Assembly: GCF_000744835.1 (NCBI RefSeq)
Contig: NZ_JQMS01000001.1
Span: 2,418,001-2,482,000, forward strand
Direction of reading: 5' to 3'
Origin: Flavobacterium sp. 83
GTDB taxonomy: Bacteria > Bacteroidota > Bacteroidia > Flavobacteriales > Flavobacteriaceae
DNA: 64,000 bases
Part shown: positions 55,717 to 64,000 of the stretch, piece after piece
Layout: each line of letters opens with the position of its first letter
How positions within the stretch are numbered: the stretch's first letter is position 1
Notes under the pieces: model-generated
What the model was told of the DNA's origin: nothing
The model's input: only the letters and a program-made list of their open reading frames with translations
The model's database searches: none
Program-made: the position numbers and the translations under genes

Positions 55717-56970
55717 ATGAAAAAAAAGATAATAGGGTTATCCGTTTTAATTGTAATTGGAGTTGCTGCCATTCTGTATTTCATGTCGCGAAAAAAAACG
55801 CAGGAAATTACTTTTGTAACCAGTAAAGCGCATTATGGGGCTATTGCCAAAAGTGTGACGGCAACAGGAACCGTTCAGCCTGTGGATACCGTTTCTGTTG
55901 GTGCACAAGTTTCTGGTGTTGTAAAAAATATTTATGTTGATTTTAATAGTGTGGTTAAGAAAGGGCAATTGCTAGCCAAAATAGATCCGTCAATTATTAT
56001 AGCACAAACCGAACAATCAAAAGCAAACCTCATGACCGCCAGAAGTAATCTGACCTTTCAGGAAAGCACTTTTGAAAGACAAAAGCAATTGTTCAACTTG
56101 GGAGCCATCAGCAAAGCCGATTACCAGTTGGCGCAAAATCAATATAATAGTGCGAAAGCTTCAGTTGCTAGTGCCGTTGCCCAATTAAATATTACGACTA
56201 AGAATCTTTATTACACCAATATTTATTCTCCTATTGACGGAGTTGTACTCAATAGAAATGTGAGCGCTGGTCAGACCATTGCTTCCAGTTTTAATGCGCC
56301 AACATTATTCGTTATTGCAAAAGACCTTACTAAAATGCAGGTTCGTGCGTCCGTCGATGAAGCTGATATAGGCGGAGTCAAAGCGGGACAGAAGGTAACT
56401 TTTACGGTAGATGCTTTCCCTAATGACACGTTTGAAGGAACCGTTGAAGAAATTTTGCTGCATCCTTCGGTATCGGCAAATGTGGTAACTTATAAAACTT
56501 TAATCAATGTTGAAAATGTCGAAATGAAACTTAAGCCGGGTATGACGGCAAGCATCAATATTTATACGGAACAAGACGATAATGCCTTATTAATTCCATC
56601 CCGATCATTGAACTTCAAACCTGATTCCACTATGACTGCTCGATATGTTATTATAAAGGAGGAAAGAAGTTTTATAGGAACCGACAAAAATGGTATCAAA
56701 AGAAATAAGCCCCAAAAGGATAGTGTAAATGAAAACATGCAAAAAGCATTTGTTTGGATAAAAAAAGGAGACACTTTACAACAGAAAACCATAATGATTG
56801 GTTTGAATGATGATGCTTCTGTAAAAGTGATAAAAGGGCTTTCGCCAAAGGACGACGTAATAACAAATGCGATAACCAATGGTGAAAACAATAATGCGAA
56901 TAATGCACAAAAAAGCCCGTTTATGCCGCAAATGCCAGGAAGAAGAAGCTCAGGCGGTTCCAGAAATTAA
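55717..56970 (+). CDS. macA: MacA-like periplasmic adaptor
   Basis: 417 residues from ATG 55717 (MKKKIIGLSVLIVIGVAAILYFM, single anchor helix). A lipoyl half-motif is followed by a helical hairpin (TARSNLTFQESTFERQKQLFNLGAISKADYQLAQNQYNSAK) and beta domains, the arrangement of MacA. The C-terminal extension is rich in Asn, Pro and Gly (NNANNAQKSPFMPQMPGRRSS). Upstream in-frame ATGs would overlap the tolC gene and are rejected. Confidence 0.92.
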   Translation: MKKKIIGLSVLIVIGVAAILYFMSRKKTQEITFVTSKAHYGAIAKSVTATGTVQPVDTVSVGAQVSGVVKNIYVDFNSVVKKGQLLAKIDPSIIIAQTEQSKANLMTARSNLTFQESTFERQKQLFNLGAISKADYQLAQNQYNSAKASVASAVAQLNITTKNLYYTNIYSPIDGVVLNRNVSAGQTIASSFNAPTLFVIAKDLTKMQVRASVDEADIGGVKAGQKVTFTVDAFPNDTFEGTVEEILLHPSVSANVVTYKTLINVENVEMKLKPGMTASINIYTEQDDNALLIPSRSLNFKPDSTMTARYVIIKEERSFIGTDKNGIKRNKPQKDSVNENMQKAFVWIKKGDTLQQKTIMIGLNDDASVKVIKGLSPKDDVITNAITNGENNNANNAQKSPFMPQMPGRRSSGGSRN

Positions 56971-56989
56971 CGAATAAAATAAAAGAGTA

Positions 56990-57754
56990 ATGAACTCCAT
57001 TATAGTTGAAATAAAAAATCTATTTAGAGAATTCCAAATGGGTGGCGAAGTTGTTAAAGCGCTTAACAATGTCAGTTTTACCATTAATTCCGGCGAATTC
57101 ATCACGATCATGGGCAGCAGCGGCTCGGGTAAAACGACCTTATTGAATATATTAGGGTGTTTAGACCAACCTACATCTGGTGATTATTTTTTGGATGGAA
57201 CTAATATCAGCACATTTTCCAAAAATGAGCTGGCAAGACTTCGCAATTTGAAATTGGGTTTTATTTTTCAATCGTATAATTTATTGCCTAGAACATCAGC
57301 AATCGAAAATGTGGAGTTACCGCTTTTGTATAATCCGAAAATATCTTCAAAAGAGCGCAAGGGAAAAGCCACGAAAGCGCTGGAAGCTGTTAATCTAAAA
57401 GACAGGATTAATTATCTTCCAAGTCAATTGTCTGGAGGTCAACAGCAACGTGTTGCCATTGCGAGAGCTTTGGTAAATGATCCAATATTGATTCTTGCCG
57501 ATGAAGCCACCGGAAATCTGGATTCCAGAAATTCTTATGGGATTATGGCATTGATGCAAGAACTAAATGATGTTCAGGGAAAAACAATTGTTTTTATCAC
57601 CCATGAACCGGATATTGCTACGTTCAGTAAACGAACCATTACACTGCGAGATGGTCAGATTATAAATGATAGTATCAATACCAATGTTCGCTCTGCAAAA
57701 GAAGTTCTGCAGAGCCTTCCGCCACTTAGTGAATTACCAACTCCAGCAAAATGA
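56990..57754 (+). CDS. MacB-type ABC ATPase subunit
   Basis: 254 residues with Walker A GSSGSGKT, Q-loop, signature LSGGQQQRVAIARAL, Walker B ILADEATGNLD and H-loop VFITHEPD. It corresponds to the nucleotide-binding part of MacB, which in E. coli is fused to the membrane part; here it is a separate chain. Its stop overlaps the permease start by 4 bases. Confidence 0.95.
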   Translation: MNSIIVEIKNLFREFQMGGEVVKALNNVSFTINSGEFITIMGSSGSGKTTLLNILGCLDQPTSGDYFLDGTNISTFSKNELARLRNLKLGFIFQSYNLLPRTSAIENVELPLLYNPKISSKERKGKATKALEAVNLKDRINYLPSQLSGGQQQRVAIARALVNDPILILADEATGNLDSRNSYGIMALMQELNDVQGKTIVFITHEPDIATFSKRTITLRDGQIINDSINTNVRSAKEVLQSLPPLSELPTPAK

Positions 57755-58971
57755 AAATAACTAATCTTTTACGCTTGGCCTTAAGGGCAATACAACGCAA
57801 TAAGATGCGCTCCTTTTTGACTATGCTGGGAATTATAATTGGTGTAGGTTCCGTTATTGCTATGATTGCCATTGGAGAAGGCTCCAAACAAAGTATTCAA
57901 AGCCAGATCAAAGGCATGGGTAGTAATATGATTACGATACGACCAAGCAGCAATGTGATGGGAGGTACAAGAATAGACAATTCAAATGTTCAGTCACTTT
58001 CAGAACAAGACGTAAAAGCAGTTCAAAATCAATCAGAATATATCAATGCGGTTTCCCCCATGGTTTCCTCCAGAGGACAAGCTATTAATGGTCCTTATAA
58101 TAGTTCTACAATTTTGCAGGGCGTATATCCGGAGTATTTATTTATTCGTGCCTGGAATTTGCAGGAAGGCATTTCTTTTACCAATCAAGATGTAAAATCG
58201 GCTGCCAAAGTTTGTTTGATAGGACAAACCGTACTGAATAACCTTTTTCCCGATGGAGAAGAGGTGTTGGGAAAAAACATTCGTTTCAAAAAGATTCCTT
58301 TCAAAATAATTGGTGTGTTGAGTAAGAAAGGGGAGAATACTTTTGGTCAGGACCAAGATGATGTAATCCTTACCCCAGTTACGACGGTACAAAAACGAAT
58401 ACTTTCTACTACCTATTATCAGACTATTTTTGCCTCAGCGGTTAATGAAAATACAACAGATAAAGCGTCTTTAGAAATTCAGAAAATGTTGCGCATCAGT
58501 CACAAAATCCAGAAAGGGATGGATGATGATTTTTCGGTACGAACACAAGCGGAACTCATCAGTACTTTTTCATCAACCAGTCGAACCTTGACGGTATTGC
58601 TGACGGTTATTGCAGGAATATCATTGATTGTAGGCGGTATTGGAATCATGAATATCATGTATGTCTCGGTAACGGAACGTACCAAAGAAATTGGGTTGCG
58701 AATGTCCCTTGGCGCCAGAGGAATCGATATTTTAATGCAATTTCTAATTGAAGCCATTATGATCAGTATAACTGGAGGATTGATCGGGGTTATTTTGGGA
58801 ATTAGCGCTACCAAACTGGTTACTTATTTTATGAATTGGCCCACCTTAATCACACAATCCTCCGTACTTCTTTCTTTTTTAGTTTGTTTTATTACAGGAG
58901 TATTTTTTGGTTATTATCCAGCGTTGAAAGCATCGAGATTAAATCCTATCGAAGCCTTGCGTTATGAGTAA
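57751..58971 (+). CDS. MacB-type ABC permease (FtsX/MacB_PCD)
   Basis: 406 residues: helix 1 (NKMRSFLTMLGIIIGVGSVIAMIAIGEG), a large periplasmic MacB_PCD domain, and a three-helix FtsX block with GGIGIMNIMYVSVTERTKEIGLRMSLGA and ALKASRLNPIEALRYE. Together with the ATPase it forms a mechanotransmission-type pump for toxins, peptides or siderophore-like cargo; cargo unknown. Last gene of the operon. Confidence 0.95.
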   Translation: MKITNLLRLALRAIQRNKMRSFLTMLGIIIGVGSVIAMIAIGEGSKQSIQSQIKGMGSNMITIRPSSNVMGGTRIDNSNVQSLSEQDVKAVQNQSEYINAVSPMVSSRGQAINGPYNSSTILQGVYPEYLFIRAWNLQEGISFTNQDVKSAAKVCLIGQTVLNNLFPDGEEVLGKNIRFKKIPFKIIGVLSKKGENTFGQDQDDVILTPVTTVQKRILSTTYYQTIFASAVNENTTDKASLEIQKMLRISHKIQKGMDDDFSVRTQAELISTFSSTSRTLTVLLTVIAGISLIVGGIGIMNIMYVSVTERTKEIGLRMSLGARGIDILMQFLIEAIMISITGGLIGVILGISATKLVTYFMNWPTLITQSSVLLSFLVCFITGVFFGYYPALKASRLNPIEALRYE

Positions 58972-59026
58972 ATAGCAATTGAGTTTTTACAACTTATTTT
59001 TTAAGTATAAGTTAGAAAACAACAAA

Positions 59027-59827
59027 TTAATAATCAGAATAGTCCGTTGGGTATAAAAAAGTAATGTCCATGTGGGAAATGTTATTTTTGTATTTTTCCA
59101 TAGCAATTAGCCCTTTCCATTCAGGCGATTCCGAAAAAGCCTTCCAGTGTGCGTCTCGACTTTCTTGGTTTGCAAAAGTGGTCATGTACATCAAGTTTGG
59201 CATTTTCGCACCCGAAAGTACTTCACCATAAAAAACCGCATTAAAGGCTAGTCGGTTAAAGAGTTTTACTTCTCCGCCGGCATTAAACATATCGACTTTA
59301 TTGCTGTAAATTGCTTCGGTTGCTGATTCGTAACTTCTTAATTCATAAACTCTATTAGCTCTAGGGCTATCTAAAACAGGAGTTGTCATAATGGGATGAT
59401 CAGCGAATGCTTTTAATAAAACAGATTCGATACGCGCATAAGGAGCTTGCTTATAGCTTGCATTCAAATAATCTGCTCCGGCAGCCAAATAGGTTTTGTC
59501 TTTGGCTAGTTTTTCTTCTAATCCAAGAAATTGTGACAGGGAAGAAAACGGAATTAAAACTATAATCTTTTTTAAGGTATCAGTTGCATTTGGTCTTGGT
59601 TTAAAAACACCAATATTCTTTATTCCTAGTTTTTTTAATCCTGGTAAATAGGCTTCTTTCAAAAATTTGTCAGTCGTTTGAACCTGCTGTTCCGTATTCA
59701 AAATGTAGGTTTTGAGCTGGTAGAATTCTCTTGATGGCGTTACGATTTTAGTATCAGAAGTTATTGTTTTAAAGCTGGTAATGGCTAAGGCGATAACCGC
59801 TAATAATAGTAATTTTGTTGCTTTCAT
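59027..59827 (-). CDS. NIPSNAP-family secreted protein
   Basis: 266 residues with a signal peptide (MKATKLLLLAVIALAITSF). Two NIPSNAP halves: FYQLKTYILNTEQQVQTTDKFLKEAYLPGLKKLGI, and VYELRSYESATEAIYSNKVDMFNAGGEVKLFNRL ending near the conserved DAHWKAFSESPEWK. The NIPSNAP fold is a ferredoxin-like dimer of unclear role in bacteria. It is single, with a 55-base gap to the racemase gene upstream in the same direction. Confidence 0.9.
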   Translation of the reverse strand: MKATKLLLLAVIALAITSFKTITSDTKIVTPSREFYQLKTYILNTEQQVQTTDKFLKEAYLPGLKKLGIKNIGVFKPRPNATDTLKKIIVLIPFSSLSQFLGLEEKLAKDKTYLAAGADYLNASYKQAPYARIESVLLKAFADHPIMTTPVLDSPRANRVYELRSYESATEAIYSNKVDMFNAGGEVKLFNRLAFNAVFYGEVLSGAKMPNLMYMTTFANQESRDAHWKAFSESPEWKGLIAMEKYKNNISHMDITFLYPTDYSDY

Positions 59828-59882
59828 ATTTTATTTGATTTAAACTTATTCTGGTTTAATTGAAAATTATGGTAATGTATTT

Positions 59883-60572
59883 TTAGCTTAAAGCAAATGC
59901 TACTGCAGCTGCCGAATGAATTAATGCAGTGTCGAAAATAGGAACTTCAATATCCTCTTGTTGAATTAATAATGGAATTTCAGTGCAACCCAGAATAATT
60001 CCTTCAGCACCATTTTCTATTAATTTATTGATAATATTGATGTAACGCTGTTTCGTATCAGGGTTAATTATTCCTTTTCCAAGCTCATGATAAATGGTAT
60101 CTTGAACGAAATCTCTGTCTTCTGGTTCTGGAATACAAGTTTCAATATTTTCATTGCTGAGTTTGGAGGTGAAAAAATCCAGCTCCATTGTGAATTTAGT
60201 TCCTAAAAGCCCGACTTTCGACAGATTCAGTTTTTTTATTTCTTTTGCAGTTTCAGTTGCAATATGAATTACAGGAATATTCATTTTTTGTTCAATTCTA
60301 TCCGCCAAAAGATGCATTGTATTTGCGCATAGAACAATTGCTTCTGCACCACTTTGTTGCAGGTTTTCGCAAGCTTCTGAGAGCATTATAAATGTTGATT
60401 CCCAATCATTGTTGTTATTGTTTCTTATAATATCTGCATAATTGAAAGAATGGATTATGCATTTGGCAAAATTAATATCTCCCAGTTTCTCGTTTACTCC
60501 TTCATTAATAAGTTTATAATAATCAGCAGTAGAAACCCAACTAATCCCACCAATAAGTCCCAATGTTTTCAT
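59883..60572 (-). CDS. Aspartate/glutamate racemase-family protein
   Basis: 229 residues. Twin-cysteine racemase core: VLCANTMHLLADRIEQ (first Cys) and IILGCTEIPLLIQQ (second Cys), start MKTLGLIGGISWVSTADYYKLINEGV. PLP-independent interconversion of L- and D-Asp (or a related amino acid) is expected. It is transcribed in the same direction as the NIPSNAP gene, possibly with it. Confidence 0.93.
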   Translation of the reverse strand: MKTLGLIGGISWVSTADYYKLINEGVNEKLGDINFAKCIIHSFNYADIIRNNNNNDWESTFIMLSEACENLQQSGAEAIVLCANTMHLLADRIEQKMNIPVIHIATETAKEIKKLNLSKVGLLGTKFTMELDFFTSKLSNENIETCIPEPEDRDFVQDTIYHELGKGIINPDTKQRYINIINKLIENGAEGIILGCTEIPLLIQQEDIEVPIFDTALIHSAAAVAFALS

Positions 60573-60767
60573 CTCTATTTATTTTTTGGCTGTTGATTTG
60601 TAATCTTTTTTTAAAACCGATCATAAATCTTGTTGTGTTTATAAAAGTATAAAAAAAAGTATCACTTTTTTGGAATTACATAAATAGATTGAATATGATT
60701 TAAGAATCTGATAAAAGCAATTTCGTATAATTGAAAATCTATTACCGAATGTTAATTTGGAGTAGTT

Positions 60768-61322
60768 TTAATCTAAAATTTTTCTAACTGTGATCCGGTT
60801 ATTGTCTCCCATTTTCCAGATTTCTCCAAATAAAGTTGCGTTTTCTCCTATTTTGAAAGTGCGGTATTTCTCTGTGCTTCCAAGGTTAGGAATACTAATT
60901 ACAGCAAAATAGATTGTTCCTTCAGTTGTTTTTATTTTGGCAGTATAGCCATCTTTTCCTTTTTCGACAGATTGAACTATTCCAGTAATTTTTGCTTCGG
61001 CATTATTCTTCTTTTTCAGTTCCAATATTTCTCTAACACTAATTTGTTTTTCTTTTCCCATTTTCCAAACTTCTCCTTTTACTGTTATTGTATCTCCAAT
61101 TTCTGCCTGTTTGAATAATTGAGGATAGCTCATATTAGGAATGCTAATTGTTCCGTGAAAAAAATTGCCTTTTGCATTTTCAATTGTTACGGTGTATCCA
61201 TCTTTCCCTTTTTGAATAGCTGAAACTTTCCCACTAACAGTAGCTGTTTTTACTGATGAACATGATAAGAAGCATATAATAATCAGGCTTAAAATACTTT
61301 TCTTAAATGGGAATATTTTCAT
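60768..61322 (-). CDS. Lipoprotein with two tandem OB-like repeats, unknown function
   Basis: 184 residues with lipobox CFLSC. The mature part is an internal duplication of about 70 residues: VSAIQKGKDGYTVTIENAKG..SIPN..GDTITVKGEVWKMGKEKQISVREI, and VQSVEKGKDGYTAKIKTTEG..SIPN..GENATLFGEIWKMGDNNRITVRKI. The pattern of short beta strands suggests OB folds, probably in the periplasm or at the outer membrane. I recognise no named family. Confidence 0.75.
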   Translation of the reverse strand: MKIFPFKKSILSLIIICFLSCSSVKTATVSGKVSAIQKGKDGYTVTIENAKGNFFHGTISIPNMSYPQLFKQAEIGDTITVKGEVWKMGKEKQISVREILELKKKNNAEAKITGIVQSVEKGKDGYTAKIKTTEGTIYFAVISIPNLGSTEKYRTFKIGENATLFGEIWKMGDNNRITVRKILD

Positions 61323-61363
61323 ATTTTTTGTTTTCTTATTGACTAATTGAGTTTAAATTCCTT

Positions 61364-61801
61364 TTAAAGACTTACGAAATCGTCACTTTTAGGAAAAATA
61401 CTCAGGGCTTCAATTGCAATTTCAGGAGTTGGAGAAGCTAATTTTCGAAGTTTGGTATCCATCCAAGCGCCGTCAACGGTTATGGTTGCGCAAAGTTTGT
61501 TTTCTTCATTCAAAAACTCATGTACAATAGACCAACGAGAAGCATCAGCATTTACTTTTGAGGTTTTGGTATGCATAAAGATTTTGTCCGAAATTTTTAT
61601 TTCTTTTCTAAAAACACATTCTTCCCTAAAAAGAATTGGGCCAAAATTTTGTACTTGCATCACCTTCATCGTTAATCCTAGGCTTTCCAGAATTTCGATA
61701 CGGTGTTGTGCGCCAAAATCATAATAAGCGCTATGACGTACATGAAAATTAGGGTCTAGGTCTGACCAACGAAAGGATAATTCTTTTATAAATGAAGTCA
61801 T
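61364..61801 (-). CDS. Acyl-CoA thioesterase (hotdog / 4HBT family)
   Basis: 145 residues. The hotdog-fold opening LSFRWSDLDPNFHVRHSAYYDFGAQHRIEIL carries the YbgC-like SDLD..HV motif with a catalytic-type Asp. Expected to hydrolyse acyl-CoA or acyl-ACP thioesters; substrate unknown. It follows the 2H phosphoesterase gene on the same strand after 113 bases. Confidence 0.9.
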   Translation of the reverse strand: MTSFIKELSFRWSDLDPNFHVRHSAYYDFGAQHRIEILESLGLTMKVMQVQNFGPILFREECVFRKEIKISDKIFMHTKTSKVNADASRWSIVHEFLNEENKLCATITVDGAWMDTKLRKLASPTPEIAIEALSIFPKSDDFVSL

Positions 61802-61914
61802 TATTGTTTTATTTTAAAATTATTGTTAATGCGTTTTCAGTATTAAATTTAGAAAATCGAAAATACTAATAAAAAGGAAAGTTATAGCGGCAGACCTTGA
61901 TTTTTAAGGCTTTT

Positions 61915-62604
61915 TTATGATAATCCAGACTGAAATTCATGCAATTCTTTGACAAATTGTTTTCGTTGGTACCAATCGTTATAAACCAAGTGGTATTTTT
62001 CAACTTTAAATTTTCCGAAATCAAAATTCCGATACTTTTCTAAAGTTTCAATCAACTTTTCTTTATGGCTGATTTCTTTTCGAAATCGTGCTACAGTTGC
62101 ATGCGCCGTATTAATGGAATAGCGTTTGTCAATACTTTCTTCTAATCCTGAATTCGTGAAATTTGTTCTTAAATTGTTTCTTAAATCATCCAGGGAATCA
62201 GAATTGGTAAAACCCTGAAGCATTATAGCCGATGGGGAAGCAGTGATACCTTGAAAATTAATTGCTATATCCTGTATTCCAACAAGACTTTTTTCGATAA
62301 TTGCAACATAATCGGGAATCGAAATTGTTTCCAAATCGAAGCCATCATAACAGGAAATAATTGATAGTACCGTGATATGAATATCTGAACTTGGATAATA
62401 ATATTGCTCTGGATTGCTCTGCTTCAGTTCGTCTAAAAAGCCCTGAATGTTTTTTTTGGTTTCGCTATCAGGTCGAATTACTACAGTAATGCCAAATCTA
62501 TTATCTGAAAGCGAATCGATTTGATTGTCAATTTGATACGTGTTCGTCACAATCTTTTCAATAGATTCGTTGTATAGCGCAGTATATTGCTGTTTTAAAT
62601 CCAT
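61915..62604 (-). CDS. 2'-5' RNA ligase / 2H phosphoesterase-family protein
   Basis: 229 residues with the two HxTx motifs that define the superfamily, HITVLSI and HATVARF, about 90 residues apart. Members cleave or ligate 2',3' or 2',5' phosphodiester bonds in RNA or cyclic oligonucleotides; activity here is not tested. It lies 13 bases behind the TetR gene, so the two are co-transcribed. Confidence 0.85.
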   Translation of the reverse strand: MDLKQQYTALYNESIEKIVTNTYQIDNQIDSLSDNRFGITVVIRPDSETKKNIQGFLDELKQSNPEQYYYPSSDIHITVLSIISCYDGFDLETISIPDYVAIIEKSLVGIQDIAINFQGITASPSAIMLQGFTNSDSLDDLRNNLRTNFTNSGLEESIDKRYSINTAHATVARFRKEISHKEKLIETLEKYRNFDFGKFKVEKYHLVYNDWYQRKQFVKELHEFQSGLS

Positions 62605-62617
62605 TTGTTTGCTTGTT

Positions 62618-63178
62618 TTATGTTATCATATCCCAAAGCAAGTCAAAAGTGTCATTGATAACGGTGTCTTGTTCGGGTTTTGAAAATTCTTTAGCAACTA
62701 AATATTGATTGATGCTGAAAGTGTGTCCGCAGATGATTGTAAAAATGAGTTCAACATCCATCGGCTTTATGATTTTGTCCTTTACTCCTTTTTCTAAAAG
62801 CGTCATAATTGGTTTAATGTATTTCTGAGTTTCTTCTTCTGCAATTTGTTTTAAGTAAGGCGAAGAGTTGAATTGTTCCATGAAACGGAACTCCGTCTTG
62901 TGCTTTAATGCCCAATGAAGTGTTGCAGAATAATAAATTTTCAAAATTCCCTGCAACGATTTTTCGTCTTTAATTATTTCTGAAATGTGTTCATTCAGAC
63001 GGCTTTTAATGGCAATATACAAAGCCTTGACTAATTCGTCTTTTGTTGGGAAAAAGTAAAACAAGGTGCCGCTGGCAATACCTGCTTCCTTTGCTATTTT
63101 ACTTGTGGGTGTATCGTGAAAGCCAAACTCAACAAATAGTTTGAGTGCCGCCGCCAGTAATTTTTCTCTCTTGTCCAT
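62618..63178 (-). CDS. TetR-family transcriptional regulator
   Basis: 186 residues. N-terminal helix-turn-helix: KLLAAALKLFVEFGFHDTPTSKIAKEAGIASGTLFYFFPTKDELVKAL. The C-terminal helical ligand domain is variable. It sits 69 bases behind the metallo-beta-lactamase-fold gene and before the 2H gene in the same direction, so it probably controls this small operon in response to an unknown small molecule. Confidence 0.93.
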   Translation of the reverse strand: MDKREKLLAAALKLFVEFGFHDTPTSKIAKEAGIASGTLFYFFPTKDELVKALYIAIKSRLNEHISEIIKDEKSLQGILKIYYSATLHWALKHKTEFRFMEQFNSSPYLKQIAEEETQKYIKPIMTLLEKGVKDKIIKPMDVELIFTIICGHTFSINQYLVAKEFSKPEQDTVINDTFDLLWDMIT

Positions 63179-63247
63179 TATTCAGATTTTATTTTTCTCC
63201 AACGTTATACCGCTACGGATTGCTTTATTCACGGATAATTGAGGAGA

Positions 63248-64000
63248 TTATTTTACACCTTTCCACCATTGTGAAAATTGCTGTGTGGTATCTTTTAAAT
63301 TTACCTGTTCACCAATCATCGGTGTGATGAGGTTTAGGTTTTCTTGTTTGTTGTTTTCTATAATCAATTCCAGAGGTTCGTACCAAGGGTGATTCCCGAG
63401 TGCAAATTTTGAAGAGTGAACGGGAAAAATTCGTTTGGCATTTAAGTCTTTTGCTGCTTGCAAAATTTCATCTGGCATCATGTGAATGTATTTCCAACTC
63501 TTGTCATACTGACCGTTTTCTAAAATGGCTAAATCAAAAGCGCCAAACGTTTTCCCAATTTCGGCAAAGTGTTTGTCGTACCCACTGTCGCCACCAATAA
63601 AAATTTGCATTGTTGGTGTTTGTAAAACATAGGAGGTCCAAAGTGCTTTGTTTCTAGTTAGTCCACGACCTGAAAAATGTCTAGAAGGAACCGTATGCGC
63701 TGTAAAACCATCGTCCAAAACTATTTTCTTGTTCCAGTCTTTTTCAATGATTTTAGTGGTGTCAAAACCCCAATATTCAAAATGTTCGCCGGTGCCAAGT
63801 CCACAGATTATTTTTTTTATTTTAGGTTTTAATTTTAAAACGGTTTTATAATCCAAATGATCCCAATGGTCATGCGAAATAAAAAGGTAATCAATTTCGG
63901 GAATGTCATCCGTTGTGTAACGGTCGGTTCCTTTGAAGGCTTTTGTTGCAAATGAAAATGGAGAAGCAAAGCCACTTAAAACAGGATCAACTAAAATTCG
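63248..64000 (-). CDS. Metallo-beta-lactamase-fold hydrolase, 5' end outside window
   Basis: 251 codons are visible, open to the right edge of the window, so the start lies beyond 64000. The metal motif HDHWDH is at plus-strand 63855-63875. LEDGFTAHTVPSRHFSGRGL-type and FIGGDSGYDKHFAEIG blocks place it near the UlaG/NAPE-PLD-like branch (hydrolysis of phosphoester or lactone bonds). The end includes RIFPVHSSKFALGNHPWYEPLE. It is the first visible gene of the TetR operon. Confidence 0.92.
   Translation of the reverse strand, partial: RILVDPVLSGFASPFSFATKAFKGTDRYTTDDIPEIDYLFISHDHWDHLDYKTVLKLKPKIKKIICGLGTGEHFEYWGFDTTKIIEKDWNKKIVLDDGFTAHTVPSRHFSGRGLTRNKALWTSYVLQTPTMQIFIGGDSGYDKHFAEIGKTFGAFDLAILENGQYDKSWKYIHMMPDEILQAAKDLNAKRIFPVHSSKFALGNHPWYEPLELIIENNKQENLNLITPMIGEQVNLKDTTQQFSQWWKGVK

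Overview
The window is a chromosomal segment of a member of the Bacteroidota, most likely a Flavobacterium. The evidence is AT-rich DNA, a type IX secretion C-terminal sorting domain, TAnnTTTG-type -7 boxes, a lipoprotein TamA variant (TamL) beside TamB, PepSY-like and YncE-type secreted proteins, and flavobacterial intergenic repeats. No rRNA, tRNA, CRISPR array, phage or insertion sequence was seen.

Layout. 1-4.1 kb: 3' part of a giant T9SS-secreted repeat protein with a 225-bp tandem repeat. 4.4-8.1 kb: ammonium transporter, a small PH-domain protein and the YifB AAA+ ATPase. 8.1-11.7 kb: a plastic region with a 1.29-kb tandem duplication of a truC-like tRNA pseudouridine synthase, a third 3' remnant of that gene, palindromic repeats, a 49-aa poly-Asn membrane microprotein, an 82-aa membrane protein and a frameshifted C-terminal fragment that resembles a toxin/immunity scar. 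11.7-25.8 kb (minus strand): DEAD-box helicase, YpfJ-type metallopeptidase, a large multi-PAS/GAF hybrid kinase, a membrane protein, nitroreductase plus aldehyde dehydrogenase, an RluA-type enzyme, a four-helix-bundle gene between inverted repeats, panB, and a GH3 beta-glucosidase facing a NUDIX-type regulator.

26.9-30.8 kb: a KdpD/KdpE-like two-component pair followed by the potassium transporter Kup, facing L-serine dehydratase. 32.5-43.3 kb: a second two-component system with a serine hydrolase, a PepSY-like protein, a YncE propeller, a TolC/HlyD/RND efflux system and a Cys/Met/His-rich metal-binding protein. Four promoters here carry a related direct repeat (ATAGAATT, about 11-bp period), so this looks like one self-contained regulon for envelope or metal stress.

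43.3-54 kb (minus): a divergent Nramp-family transporter, TamL and TamB, and a Na/Pi cotransporter. 54.4-59 kb: a four-gene TolC-MacA-MacB(split) export operon. 59-64 kb (minus): NIPSNAP protein, Asp/Glu racemase, a duplicated-domain lipoprotein, thioesterase, 2H phosphoesterase, TetR regulator and a metallo-beta-lactamase-fold hydrolase cut by the window end.

The most unusual signals are the truC duplication with its homogenised repeat array, the promoter operator shared across the 32-43 kb efflux locus, the catalytically degenerate NUDIX regulator with a 21-bp palindrome in front of the GH3 gene, and the toxin-tail/microprotein cluster near 11 kb.
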